From Holophagae bacterium (GTDB lineage Bacteria > Acidobacteriota > Thermoanaerobaculia > Thermoanaerobaculales > Sulfomarinibacteraceae), in assembly GCA_030637505.1 (NCBI GenBank), contig DAOWGJ010000392.1:1-12730 (forward strand): a DNA stretch of 12,730 nt, read 5' to 3'. Under the pieces are notes generated by a model. It made no database searches. It was given only the letters and a program-made list of their open reading frames with translations, and was not told the DNA's origin. The translations under genes and the position numbers were made by a program. Numbering within the stretch: position 1 is the first letter of the stretch; every line of letters begins with the position of its first letter. Below are positions 6,280-12,730 of the stretch, one piece after another.

Positions 6280-7067
6280 TGGAAGTCCTGGTCCTCGCTT
6301 CGGGCTCGTCCGGAAACTGTGCTCTGATTCGGGCCGGCGGCACGACGATCCTGATTGATGCCGGCGTCTCGAGGCTCCAAATCTGCCGGCGGCTCGCTGT
6401 CTTCGGGATTTCAGCCAACGAATTGGATGCAATTGTCATCACGCATGAACATGGCGACCACGTCAGGGGGCTCGACGTCCTTGTCAGGCAGTTCGATGTG
6501 CCGGTGTGGATGACCGCGGGCACCTGGTCCCGGGTCAAGGTGCGCTGCGGGGGTGGGGGCGAGATCACACCCGGCCGGGCGTGGGCCATCGGCGGCATCG
6601 AGGTGACACCGGTGGCAACCTCTCATGACGCTGCAGAACCGGTTGCTTTCATCTTCGGTGATGGGGATCGTCGGTTGGGTTATTGCACCGACACCGGTGT
6701 GTTCACGACGGCCCTGCAGCAGCGTTTTGATGGTATCGATCTGCTGTTGGTCGAGGCCAATCACGATTCCGACCTCCTGCGCCATGGACCGTATCCGTGG
6801 CCCTTGAAGCAGCGCATCGCCTCTCGCCACGGCCATCTGGCCAACCACCAGACACAGGAGGCGATCGAGGCGGTGGCGTCTTCGGCTCTCAAGGCCGTCG
6901 TCGGACTGCACTTGTCGGCTGAGAACAACGACAAGATGGTGGCGCACACGGCGGTCGAGGCAGGAGCGCCGGACGGTATCCCTGTCGGCGTCGTCACCCG
7001 GAGTGAAATGCTGCGGGTAGCTCTCAATGGGCAGGGGGCGGAGTTTGAATGGCGTGACATCCCGTAG
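6279..7067 (+). CDS. yycJ: Metallo-beta-lactamase fold hydrolase, YycJ/WalJ type
   Basis: A 262-residue MBL-fold protein resembling YycJ/WalJ, a predicted 5'-3' exonuclease-like metallohydrolase linked in Firmicutes to the WalRK operon and DNA repair. Visible features, in order: LASGSSGNC at the N-terminus (7-15), LIDAG (26-30), the metal motif THEHGDH (55-61), SHDAAEP (115-121), the bridging aspartate in CTDTG (136-140), EANHD (159-163), RHGHLAN (183-189) and the last histidine in HLSAENN (211-217). The SSGN and HLSxxNN motifs set this subfamily apart from lactamases and glyoxalases. The start is ATG 6279, overlapping the dut stop; GTG 6276 is an alternative. No wal two-component genes are nearby, so that pathway link is not supported here. 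Confidence 0.88.
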   Translation: MEVLVLASGSSGNCALIRAGGTTILIDAGVSRLQICRRLAVFGISANELDAIVITHEHGDHVRGLDVLVRQFDVPVWMTAGTWSRVKVRCGGGGEITPGRAWAIGGIEVTPVATSHDAAEPVAFIFGDGDRRLGYCTDTGVFTTALQQRFDGIDLLLVEANHDSDLLRHGPYPWPLKQRIASRHGHLANHQTQEAIEAVASSALKAVVGLHLSAENNDKMVAHTAVEAGAPDGIPVGVVTRSEMLRVALNGQGAEFEWRDIP

Positions 7068-7069
7068 AG

Positions 7070-7090
7070 ATACTCGATACTGGATACTCG
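7070..7090. repeat. 7-bp tandem repeat (ATACTCG, three units)
   Basis: ATACTCG (7070-7076), ATACTGG (7077-7083) and ATACTCG (7084-7090) run without gaps. The array starts three bases after the TAG of the WalJ-like gene and ends just before the GGGGGA ribosome binding site (7095-7100) of the oxidoreductase gene, so it fills most of their 42-base gap. Confidence 0.8.
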
Positions 7091-7109
7091 AAATGGGGGA
7101 TTGCTGGTG

Positions 7110-8093
7110 ATGTTGGCGATCGTGTGTGACGGGCCGGGAGGGCCGGAGGTGCTTCGGCCGGCCGAGGTGGCTGACCCACAACCCGGGACCGGAGACGTGC
7201 TCATCGAGGTCGAAGCGGCCGGGGTCAACCGGGCCGACCTTCTTCAGCGGCAGGGACTCTATCCTCCTCCGCCCGGGGTATCACCGATTCTGGGACTGGA
7301 ATGCTCCGGCCGGGTCGCCGCAATTGGATCCGATGTCAAGGGTTTCGATGTCGGCGATCAGGTGATGGCATTGTTGGCGGGAGGCGGTTACGCCCAAAGG
7401 GTCGCTGTCGATCAGGGGTCTGTGATGGCGGTTCCATCTTCGTGGACGATGGTCGAGGCCGCTGCCTTTCCGGAGGTCTATGCCACTGCCTGGCTCAATC
7501 TTGGGATCTTGGCCTCGATGAGGCAGGACGAAAGGATTTTGGTGCACGGGGGAAGCGGGGGAGTTGGGACTGCAGCAATTCAGTTGATCCGACACCAAGG
7601 CGCCAAGGTTGGTGTGACTGCAGGCGGGCCGGAACGATGTGCCCGGTGTTTCGAGGCAGGGGCCGATGCCGCCTTCGATTACAAAGAGAGTACCTGGCCC
7701 GATCGGGTTCGGGATTGGACCGAGGGTCTTGGCCCGAACGTCATTCTTGATTGTATAGGAGGCTCATACTTCGAGATCCATCAGCACCTGCTGGCACTTG
7801 ACGGACGATGGTGCATCATCGGGTTGATGGGTGGATCAAGGACTGTGATCGATCTTGGCCGATTGCTCAGCAGACGGCAGACTCTGATTGGATCGACTCT
7901 TCGGAGCCGCAGTACAGGTCAGAAGGCAGGCCTGCTGGGAAGTCTGATTGAGGAATTCGGCCCCGCGATGGAGGAGTGCAGGGTGCGTCCGGTCGTAGGC
8001 CTCGAAATGCCGATGGCCGAGGCGGCTGAAGCCCACCGCATGATGGCCGCCGGGGAAGTCTTCGGCAAGGCCGTCTTGACCTGGACGGCATAG
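7110..8093 (+). CDS. NAD(P)H quinone oxidoreductase, PIG3 type (zinc-free MDR family)
   Basis: A 327-residue medium-chain dehydrogenase/reductase without the zinc-binding residues of alcohol dehydrogenases. GVNRADLLQRQGLYPPPPG (38-56) and ILGLECSG (60-67) are typical of the TP53I3/PIG3 quinone oxidoreductase branch. The nucleotide-binding loop HGGSGGVG (146-153) starts the Rossmann domain. Family members reduce quinones by one electron using NADPH in the cytoplasm; the actual substrate here is unknown. ATG 7110 is preferred because GGGGGA lies nine bases upstream; TTG 7101 is in frame but lies immediately after this site. It probably shares a transcript with dut and the WalJ-like gene. A MITE-like element begins six bases after its stop codon. 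Confidence 0.92.
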   Translation: MLAIVCDGPGGPEVLRPAEVADPQPGTGDVLIEVEAAGVNRADLLQRQGLYPPPPGVSPILGLECSGRVAAIGSDVKGFDVGDQVMALLAGGGYAQRVAVDQGSVMAVPSSWTMVEAAAFPEVYATAWLNLGILASMRQDERILVHGGSGGVGTAAIQLIRHQGAKVGVTAGGPERCARCFEAGADAAFDYKESTWPDRVRDWTEGLGPNVILDCIGGSYFEIHQHLLALDGRWCIIGLMGGSRTVIDLGRLLSRRQTLIGSTLRSRSTGQKAGLLGSLIEEFGPAMEECRVRPVVGLEMPMAEAAEAHRMMAAGEVFGKAVLTWTA

Positions 8094-8098
8094 AGAGT

Positions 8099-8391
8099 TA
8101 GCCCGACCTTCTCACCGGTTTTCGTCGCGAGGCTCGGAAGACGTGGTGAGATTTGGCGTTTTCGCAGAATGAGCAAGTGAGGCGTACCTGACCGTACGTA
8201 GGGACATCGCGCATCGCCCGACGGGCGATCACGGCGAGGCCGTGGAGGTCGCGAAGCGACCAGCGTGGGCTTGATCGAGCGATTTCAAGAAAACGCCGAA
8301 GATAGGGACCCGTTCTGGGACAATTTCATTCCCAGAATGGGCGTCTGCGTATTTCGTGCCGCAGCAGATCACTGGTGAGAAGGTCGGGTTA
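8099..8391. mobile_element. MITE-like element with 21-bp terminal inverted repeats and TA ends
   Basis: The ends, 8099-8119 and 8371-8391, are inverted repeats matching at 19 of 21 bases (TA then G/A-CCCGACCTTCTCACC-G/A-GT), each bounded by TA. That resembles the TA duplication made by IS630/Tc1-mariner transposases. The inside has no gene but several stems: GGCGTTTTC 8155-8163 with 8289-8297; a 17-base palindrome ATCGCCCG-A-CGGGCGAT at 8213-8229; GGTCGC/GCGACC at 8247-8261; and CCCGTTCTGGGA 8309-8320 with 8330-8341 (one mismatch). At 293 bases with no transposase it fits a non-autonomous element. It fills most of the gap between the oxidoreductase and GFA genes. Confidence 0.7.
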
Positions 8392-8472
8392 GATGGAAGG
8401 ATTCCTGTCGTAGGCCGAAGGTCACGGTTCTGAATTGAAATGAGGCCCAGCCGATCAATCTCCACGCTGCTG

Positions 8473-8478
8473 TAGAAT
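8473..8478 (+). promoter_or_regulatory. Candidate -10 box of the GFA gene
   Basis: TAGAAT, directly preceded by TG, lies 37 bases upstream of the GFA start codon and just outside the MITE-like element. It is followed by CC, as are the TAGAAT strings before pepF and pepA. No clear -35 is seen. Confidence 0.35.
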
Positions 8479-8515
8479 CCTGAAAGCAAAATCTGGTTTC
8501 GAAAGGTGGAGAACA

Positions 8516-8911
8516 ATGACGACACGACAGGCTGCCTGTAGCTGCGGACAATTGACTCTGGTCACTGAGGACGAGCCCATTCGGATCTCTATGTGCCACT
8601 GTTATGCCTGCCAGCGCCGTACCGGCAGTGTTTTCGGCGCGCAGGCACGATTTCTAAGGGACGCCGTCACCGTCGAAGGCCATTCCAACCAGTACATTCG
8701 AATCGCCGACAGCGGCGATTCCATCAATTTCTACTTCTGTCCTTCCTGTGGATCGACGGTGTATTACGAAAGCGATGAAGATTCCAGTCAAATTGCTGTG
8801 CCCGTCGGGGCGTTTGCGGACCGGGACTTCCCGTCGCCAACGGTTTCCGTCTACGAAGTCAGGGCACATGGATGGGTGTCGATTCCTGAGGATGTCGAAC
8901 ATTTCGACTGA
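8516..8911 (+). CDS. GFA-domain zinc protein
   Basis: A 131-residue single-domain protein of the GFA family (named after glutathione-dependent formaldehyde-activating enzyme). The zinc-binding cysteines are all visible: CSCGQL (C8, C10), CHCYACQRRTGS (C27, C29, C32) and FCPSCGSTVYY (C75, C78). Length and motif order are normal. The family is large, and most members have no proven activity; glutathione or formaldehyde chemistry should not be assumed here. ATG 8516 has AGGTGGAG ending four bases upstream. It is a single gene that converges on dusB with only 38 bases between the stops, and no T-run terminator is visible there. Confidence 0.9.
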   Translation: MTTRQAACSCGQLTLVTEDEPIRISMCHCYACQRRTGSVFGAQARFLRDAVTVEGHSNQYIRIADSGDSINFYFCPSCGSTVYYESDEDSSQIAVPVGAFADRDFPSPTVSVYEVRAHGWVSIPEDVEHFD

Positions 8912-8949
8912 GAAGTGCGGGGTACGGTCTGCGGGCTGCTCCCTGGCTT

Positions 8950-10092
8950 TCAGCCGCCTGACACATCGCATTCGGCCGCGGCGTCGAGGGGAGTCGGGTC
9001 CCACCGATTCTCCAGGAAGCCCTCGGGGAGAACGACTTTTTGGGTGCCCCCCTTCTTGCCTCTTCGAATCAGATGAGCACGCTCCGGAAAGGGCTGACCG
9101 CGGTCGATGTCTTTCAAGGCTTCTCGGAGGCCCTCCATCGTAGTCACCTGCATCAAGCGGTTTCTCAATGCCGCACCGCCGCGAAATCCCCGGGTGTACC
9201 AGCCGCTGTGTTTTCTGAAGGAACGCATGGCGAACGGCTCATCGAACCACCGGGCCAACATCGATGCGTGCTCGAGCATGATGTCGGCGACCTGACCGAA
9301 ATCCGGTTGGGCCGGTACAGGACGACCGGCAAGGACCTCAGCGAGATCACGGAAGAGCCACGGACGTCCCAGGCAACCCCGGCCGATGGCGACTCCATCG
9401 CAGCCGGTTTGATCGAGCATTCGAACTGCATCTTCTGCAGCCCAAATATCGCCATTGCCGATAACCGGAATTGATAGGGAACGCTTGAGGTTTGCAATCG
9501 CCTCCCAACGAGCCGTTCCGTCGTAGAGTTGAGCGGCGGTTCGTGCGTGAAGTGTTACCGCGGAACACCCTTCCTCTTCGGCGATAATGCCGCTTTCGAC
9601 ATATGTCTCGATCTCGTTGTTGATGCCGATACGGAACTTGATCGTGACGGGAACCGGGCCTGCATTTTCGACGGCGGCCCGAATGATGGATCTCAGGAGA
9701 TTGGGGTGGGCCGGGAGGGCTGCCCCGCCCCCTTTACGGGTCACCTTGCGCACCGGGCAGCCGAAGTTGAGGTCGATGTGGTCTACGCCCAACTCTGAGA
9801 CCAGCCGTTTGACGGCAAGTCCGACGTAGTGGGGATCGACACCGTAGAGCTGCAGGCTCCGGGGTGACTCGTCAGGGCCAAAGGTCGCCAGCCTGACGGT
9901 TTTTTCGCGGCCCTCGACCAGGGGACGAGCGGTGATCATCTCAGAGATAAACAATCCCGCGCCGTAGCGCCGGCACAAAGCCCGAAAGGGGTAGTTGGTG
10001 ATTCCGGCCATCGGGGCCAATACGACCGGAGGCGAGACTTCAATGTCCCCCAGTCTGACCACGCGGTCTTTTCCATTCCCTTTCTTCATCAT
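8950..10092 (-). CDS. dusB: tRNA-dihydrouridine synthase (DusB/NifR3 family)
   Basis: FMN-dependent reductase that converts uridines in the tRNA D-loop to dihydrouridine using NADPH. Visible in the 380-residue protein: the FMN-binding LAPMAGITNYPFR (25-37), the catalytic cysteine C112 in NFGCPVRKVTRKGGG, IPVIGNGDIW and the phosphate-binding GVAIGRGCLGRPW. It is longer than E. coli DusB (about 320 residues) because of a C-terminal tail with QKVVLPEGFL (351-360). That tail and the KVTRKGGG form of the active-site loop are features I associate with actinobacterial homologues. Two consecutive ATGs open the gene; the second (10089) has the better spacing to GGGAG. It lies downstream of pepA but behind that gene's terminator, so it probably has its own promoter in or near the 62-base gap. 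Confidence 0.95.
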   Translation of the reverse strand: MMKKGNGKDRVVRLGDIEVSPPVVLAPMAGITNYPFRALCRRYGAGLFISEMITARPLVEGREKTVRLATFGPDESPRSLQLYGVDPHYVGLAVKRLVSELGVDHIDLNFGCPVRKVTRKGGGAALPAHPNLLRSIIRAAVENAGPVPVTIKFRIGINNEIETYVESGIIAEEEGCSAVTLHARTAAQLYDGTARWEAIANLKRSLSIPVIGNGDIWAAEDAVRMLDQTGCDGVAIGRGCLGRPWLFRDLAEVLAGRPVPAQPDFGQVADIMLEHASMLARWFDEPFAMRSFRKHSGWYTRGFRGGAALRNRLMQVTTMEGLREALKDIDRGQPFPERAHLIRRGKKGGTQKVVLPEGFLENRWDPTPLDAAAECDVSGG

Positions 10093-10102
10093 GCTCCCGG
10101 TG

Positions 10103-10132
10103 AAAAAAAAGCCGCCTCACAGGCGGCTTTTT
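10103..10132 (-). terminator. Intrinsic terminator of pepA
   Basis: On the minus strand, AAGCCGCCT pairs with AGGCGGCTT around a GTG loop, followed by a run of eight T. It lies 22 bases after the pepA stop codon and just before the dusB start. The A/T flanks on both sides would also let it act on rightward transcripts. Confidence 0.92.
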
Positions 10133-10154
10133 CGTGTCCTCTTCGTTGTCGTAC

Positions 10155-11645
10155 CTACTTCAAGAGATTCTGCAGGAAGGTCGAGACCAGGACAACGCCG
10201 AAGCCGGTCCCGCCTTTGGGCTGTCCGTTGTGCTCGTCCTCAAGGTAGCCGACACCGGCGATATCAAAGTGCGCCCAGGCGACCTTTTCGGGGATGTGCT
10301 GTTTCAGGAATGCGCCCGCTGTGACCGCGCCGCCCCAGCGGCTTCCCGCGTTTTTCATGTCCGCCCACTCGCTCTTGAGATAGGAGAAGTACTCGTCGTA
10401 CAGCGGCATGGGCCAGACCCGCTCACCAACAGTGTCACCGATTTTTACAAGGCGGTCCTGCAACTCACGGTCGTTGCCCATCAGTCCTGCGCATTCGTGG
10501 CCCAGAGCGACCACACAGGCGCCGGTCAGGGTTGCGAAGTCCAGTACGATGTCGGGGTTGAACCTCGCAGAATAGTGCAAGGCATCGCCGAGAAGAAGCC
10601 GGCCTTCGGCATCGGTATTGTCGACCTCGACGGTTTTTCCGCTGGCCAGGGTGATGATGTCGCCCGGTTTGATCGCAGTGCCCGAGGGCATGTTCTCGGC
10701 GGTCGGGATCAGGCCGACGACCTTGATCGGCAGCTCGAGTTCCGCGACGGTCCGCATGACGCCCATGACGGTGGCAGCACCGGCCATGTCGTACTTCATC
10801 CAGCCCATTCCCGCAGACGGTTTGATCGAAATGCCGCCGGAGTCGAAGGTGACCCCTTTGCCGACCAGGACGACCGATTTCTTGGGCTTCTTCGGACGGT
10901 GTTCGATGACGATCATTCTGGGTTCTTCAACGCTGCCCTGGCTGACGGCCAAAATGCCGCCGCACTTTTCCTTCTGGAGTTCTTTCAGTCCAAGAATCGT
11001 TACGCGGAGACCGCCGACTTCCTCGGCCATTTCCTTGGCCGCCGAGGCCAGAGCCTCAGGCGTCAGGTCGTTGGCGGGCCGGTTGGAGAGGTCGCGGGCG
11101 AGGTAGACCGAGGTCCGAAACATGCGAGTCGCCTGCAGGCGTTCGTCAAGTTCCTTTTCGGTTTCGCCGGAGAAGGGGATGATGTGAACGCCGTCGATTT
11201 TGTCGAATTCATTCTTCTTCGATTTGAAGTTGTCGAAGGTGTAGTCCGCCACCGCCGCCTCGCGGAGAGCAAACAGCCGCGACTCCGCCTCGGTCATGCC
11301 GTGAACCCGGACGGGAATGGCAAGCCCAATCTGGTACTCGCGGTTCTTGGTGGCCTGGCGCATCACTCGATGAAGAACCTTCCGCAGCTTGGATTGGCTC
11401 AACTCACACTCTTCGCCGATACCGACAAATGTGATGCGGTGGGCCATATCGATCGGACATTCGCCGGAGATCAGCTCGCCGGACTCTCCGCGAGGTCCGA
11501 GGGCTTTCGCCTTCTGTCTCAGTGCCCGTTTTTCCTTGGTCGGAATTTCGAGCTTACTCAGTGGATCGCTGCCTGTGCATTGCAGAATGTAAAGGCAGTC
11601 GAGCGCTTCTTCTGGGGTGTTACGTAACTGGTAGAGATCGGCCAT
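10155..11645 (-). CDS. pepA: Leucyl aminopeptidase (M17 family)
   Basis: Cytosolic M17 aminopeptidase that removes N-terminal residues from peptides with two metal ions; family members form hexamers. The 496-residue protein has the usual N-terminal macro-like domain and a C-terminal catalytic domain. Metal and catalytic motifs are intact: VGKGVTFDSGGISIK (261-275, ligands K263 and D268), KYDMAGAA (D286) and the family signature NTDAEGRL (343-350, ligands D345 and E347). ATG 11645 is preferred to the in-frame GTG 11693 because GGGAGG lies upstream and the longer form would start within its own promoter region. There is no signal peptide. It is flanked by a candidate extended -10 promoter and a strong terminator, so it is probably transcribed alone. 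Confidence 0.95.
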   Translation of the reverse strand: MADLYQLRNTPEEALDCLYILQCTGSDPLSKLEIPTKEKRALRQKAKALGPRGESGELISGECPIDMAHRITFVGIGEECELSQSKLRKVLHRVMRQATKNREYQIGLAIPVRVHGMTEAESRLFALREAAVADYTFDNFKSKKNEFDKIDGVHIIPFSGETEKELDERLQATRMFRTSVYLARDLSNRPANDLTPEALASAAKEMAEEVGGLRVTILGLKELQKEKCGGILAVSQGSVEEPRMIVIEHRPKKPKKSVVLVGKGVTFDSGGISIKPSAGMGWMKYDMAGAATVMGVMRTVAELELPIKVVGLIPTAENMPSGTAIKPGDIITLASGKTVEVDNTDAEGRLLLGDALHYSARFNPDIVLDFATLTGACVVALGHECAGLMGNDRELQDRLVKIGDTVGERVWPMPLYDEYFSYLKSEWADMKNAGSRWGGAVTAGAFLKQHIPEKVAWAHFDIAGVGYLEDEHNGQPKGGTGFGVVLVSTFLQNLLK

Positions 11646-11683
11646 CGGGTATTGAACCCTCCCATCATACAATTCGGGCGGGG

Positions 11684-11692
11684 ATTCTAACA
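11684..11692 (-). promoter_or_regulatory. Candidate pepA promoter (extended -10)
   Basis: On the minus strand TGT-TAGAAT forms an extended -10 element (TGn plus five of six -10 bases), 38 bases upstream of the pepA ATG at 11645. It is followed by CCCCGCCCG, close to the CCCGACCG that follows the same box before pepF. No good -35 is present, which extended -10 promoters can do without. Confidence 0.45.
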
Positions 11693-11737
11693 CGGAAGGG
11701 CTGGAAATGCACGTATTTCCCTGCTTTCAGCAGGTTT

Positions 11738-12730
11738 TCACTCCAGCCGGACCCTGCCTGGGGTTCCCTCGATTACTCTACCGACTATGACGGCCGAACT
11801 GACGCGCCGACACAGGGTGGCGGCCGCGTCCCGCGCGAGAGCGGCCAGCAGACCGCCGGAGGTCTGGGGGTCCAGGGCCAGATCGACCCTCAGGCTGTCC
11901 ACACCAGGGGCGAAGCTCAAGACGGCCTCGAGGCTTTCTCGGTTTTTGCCCGCGCCCGCCGGCACGAAGCCCGAAGCGGCCGCCTCCAGCGCCCCGGGCA
12001 TGGCGGGAAGATCGATCAGAGACAGGACAATTTCCATGCCGGACGCATCCGCCATTTCGGCAGCATGGCCGGCGAGGCCGAATCCTGTGACGTCAGTGAC
12101 GGCGTGAGGGTCCAGAGATGACAGAGCTTCGGCAGTCGAACGATTGAGGGTGCTCATCCACCGGACGGCCGTACTCATGGCTGCGTCCGAGGCCTCGTCG
12201 CCCTTGGCGGCTGTCGTCACCAGGCCCGTGCCCAGGGGCTTGGTCAAAACCAGAACGTCCCCTGGTTGGGCGCCGCCGTTCCGCCAGATCCTCTGGGGAT
12301 GGACCGTGCCGGTGACGGCCAGCCCGTAGAGAAGCTCCTGGCCCTCGATGGTGTGGCCGCCGGCCAGAACTGCGCCGGCCTCCTCCAGAGCGGACAGCCC
12401 ACCCCTGAGGATTTCCTTGAGTGTTTCGTGGCCGTACGTGTCCAGGGGAAAACTGACCAGATTCATGCCGGCCAGAGGCACGCCCCCCATTGCGTAAACG
12501 TCGGACAGGGCATTGACGGCCGCGATCCGGCCGAAGGCAAAGGGGTCGTCCACCATGGGTGGAAAGAAATCAGTCGTGTGAATCAGGCCGATATCGTCTC
12601 TGATTCTTACTACCCCGGCGTCGTCGGCGTTTTCGATCCCGACGATCAAATCGTCGGACTCCAGGCGGGGCAGCCCGCACAGGATCTTCTCCAATAGGCC
12701 CTTGGAAAGTTTGGCGCCGCAGCCGCCGTA
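11738..12730 (-). CDS. selD: Selenide, water dikinase (selenophosphate synthetase), 5' end cut by window edge
   Basis: Makes selenophosphate from selenide and ATP, the selenium donor for selenocysteine and selenouridine. The visible 330 residues begin YGGCGAKLS, which holds the catalytic cysteine (TGC, 12719-12721) and lysine; only the few residues before this are missing. Next come the ATP/metal motifs DDAGV, HTTDFFPPMVDDPFAFGRIAAVNALSDVYAMGG, GGHTIEG, TKPLGTG and VTDVTGFGLAGH. The C-terminal DPQTSGGLL motif is also present, so the enzyme looks complete and active. The catalytic position is cysteine, not selenocysteine. A second cysteine found two residues later in E. coli SelD is alanine here. 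No other selenium gene is in view; selA or selB could lie beyond the right edge. Stop TGA is at 11738-11740. Confidence 0.96.
   Translation of the reverse strand, partial: YGGCGAKLSKGLLEKILCGLPRLESDDLIVGIENADDAGVVRIRDDIGLIHTTDFFPPMVDDPFAFGRIAAVNALSDVYAMGGVPLAGMNLVSFPLDTYGHETLKEILRGGLSALEEAGAVLAGGHTIEGQELLYGLAVTGTVHPQRIWRNGGAQPGDVLVLTKPLGTGLVTTAAKGDEASDAAMSTAVRWMSTLNRSTAEALSSLDPHAVTDVTGFGLAGHAAEMADASGMEIVLSLIDLPAMPGALEAAASGFVPAGAGKNRESLEAVLSFAPGVDSLRVDLALDPQTSGGLLAALARDAAATLCRRVSSAVIVGRVIEGTPGRVRLE

Noticed and set aside
10134..11627. 497-residue open frame on the plus strand
   Set aside because: It is antisense to pepA, which has all M17 motifs. The plus-strand translation has no recognisable domain and crosses the pepA terminator.
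11700..11737. Terminator for selD
   Set aside because: CCTGCT-GAA-AGCAGG can form a 6-bp hairpin just after the stop, but on the minus strand it is followed by GAAATACG rather than a T-run. Its T-run is on the other strand, where there is no gene to terminate.
12692..12694. TTG at 12694 as the selD start
   Set aside because: The reading frame continues upstream to the window edge through the GGCGAKL active site, so the gene is cut by the window rather than starting here.
12719..12721. Possible selenocysteine codon at the SelD active site
   Set aside because: The codon is TGC (cysteine), not TGA.

Overview
The window is GC-rich bacterial chromosome (roughly 60% G+C by eye). It carries eleven recognisable protein genes, no RNA gene I can support and no CRISPR array. 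Most genes are housekeeping enzymes of broad distribution: dUTPase, tRNA-dihydrouridine synthase, leucyl aminopeptidase, selenophosphate synthetase, and M16 and M3 peptidases. The mix of an exported PepF, an M16 peptidase just upstream of dut, an actinobacterial-looking DusB, selD, and many very short tandem repeats and REP-like palindromes suggests an environmental Gram-negative such as an Acidobacteriota/Thermoanaerobaculia-like lineage. That taxonomic guess is weak and rests on no marker gene.

Layout, left to right. 1-83: an inverted pair of REP-like hairpins. 333-3641: three leftward genes, namely a stand-alone DUF523/TudS-like Fe-S protein, an unrecognised four-helix membrane protein, and a secreted oligoendopeptidase F. 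3759-5021: a rightward M16 zinc peptidase, divergent from pepF, whose stop codon lies inside an 8-bp tandem repeat. 5022-5811: a gene-poor stretch of almost 800 bases, filled by a large inverted-repeat element (about 5095-5662) and degenerate direct repeats. 5812-8093: a rightward group of dut, a YycJ/WalJ-type metallo-beta-lactamase hydrolase and a PIG3-type quinone oxidoreductase. 8099-8391: a MITE-like element bounded by TA. 8516-8911: a GFA-domain protein. 8950-12730: leftward dusB, pepA (with a clear intrinsic terminator) and selD, the last cut by the window edge just before its first residues.

The genes do not form one pathway. dut and the WalJ-like gene overlap by one base and the oxidoreductase follows within 42 bases, so these three are probably co-transcribed. 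Three metallopeptidases of different clans (M3, M16, M17) sit within 10 kb and suggest peptide turnover, but only pepF and the M16 gene are adjacent. selD implies selenium use, though no selenoprotein or other sel gene is visible.

The most unusual content is non-coding. The 5095-5662 element contains two 84-base units in inverted orientation with conserved ends and a conserved core; each has its own perfect 10-bp stem, but the two stems differ in sequence. The REP pair at the left edge differs only by a compensated base pair. Three different 7- or 8-bp tandem repeats each sit at the 3' end of a gene.
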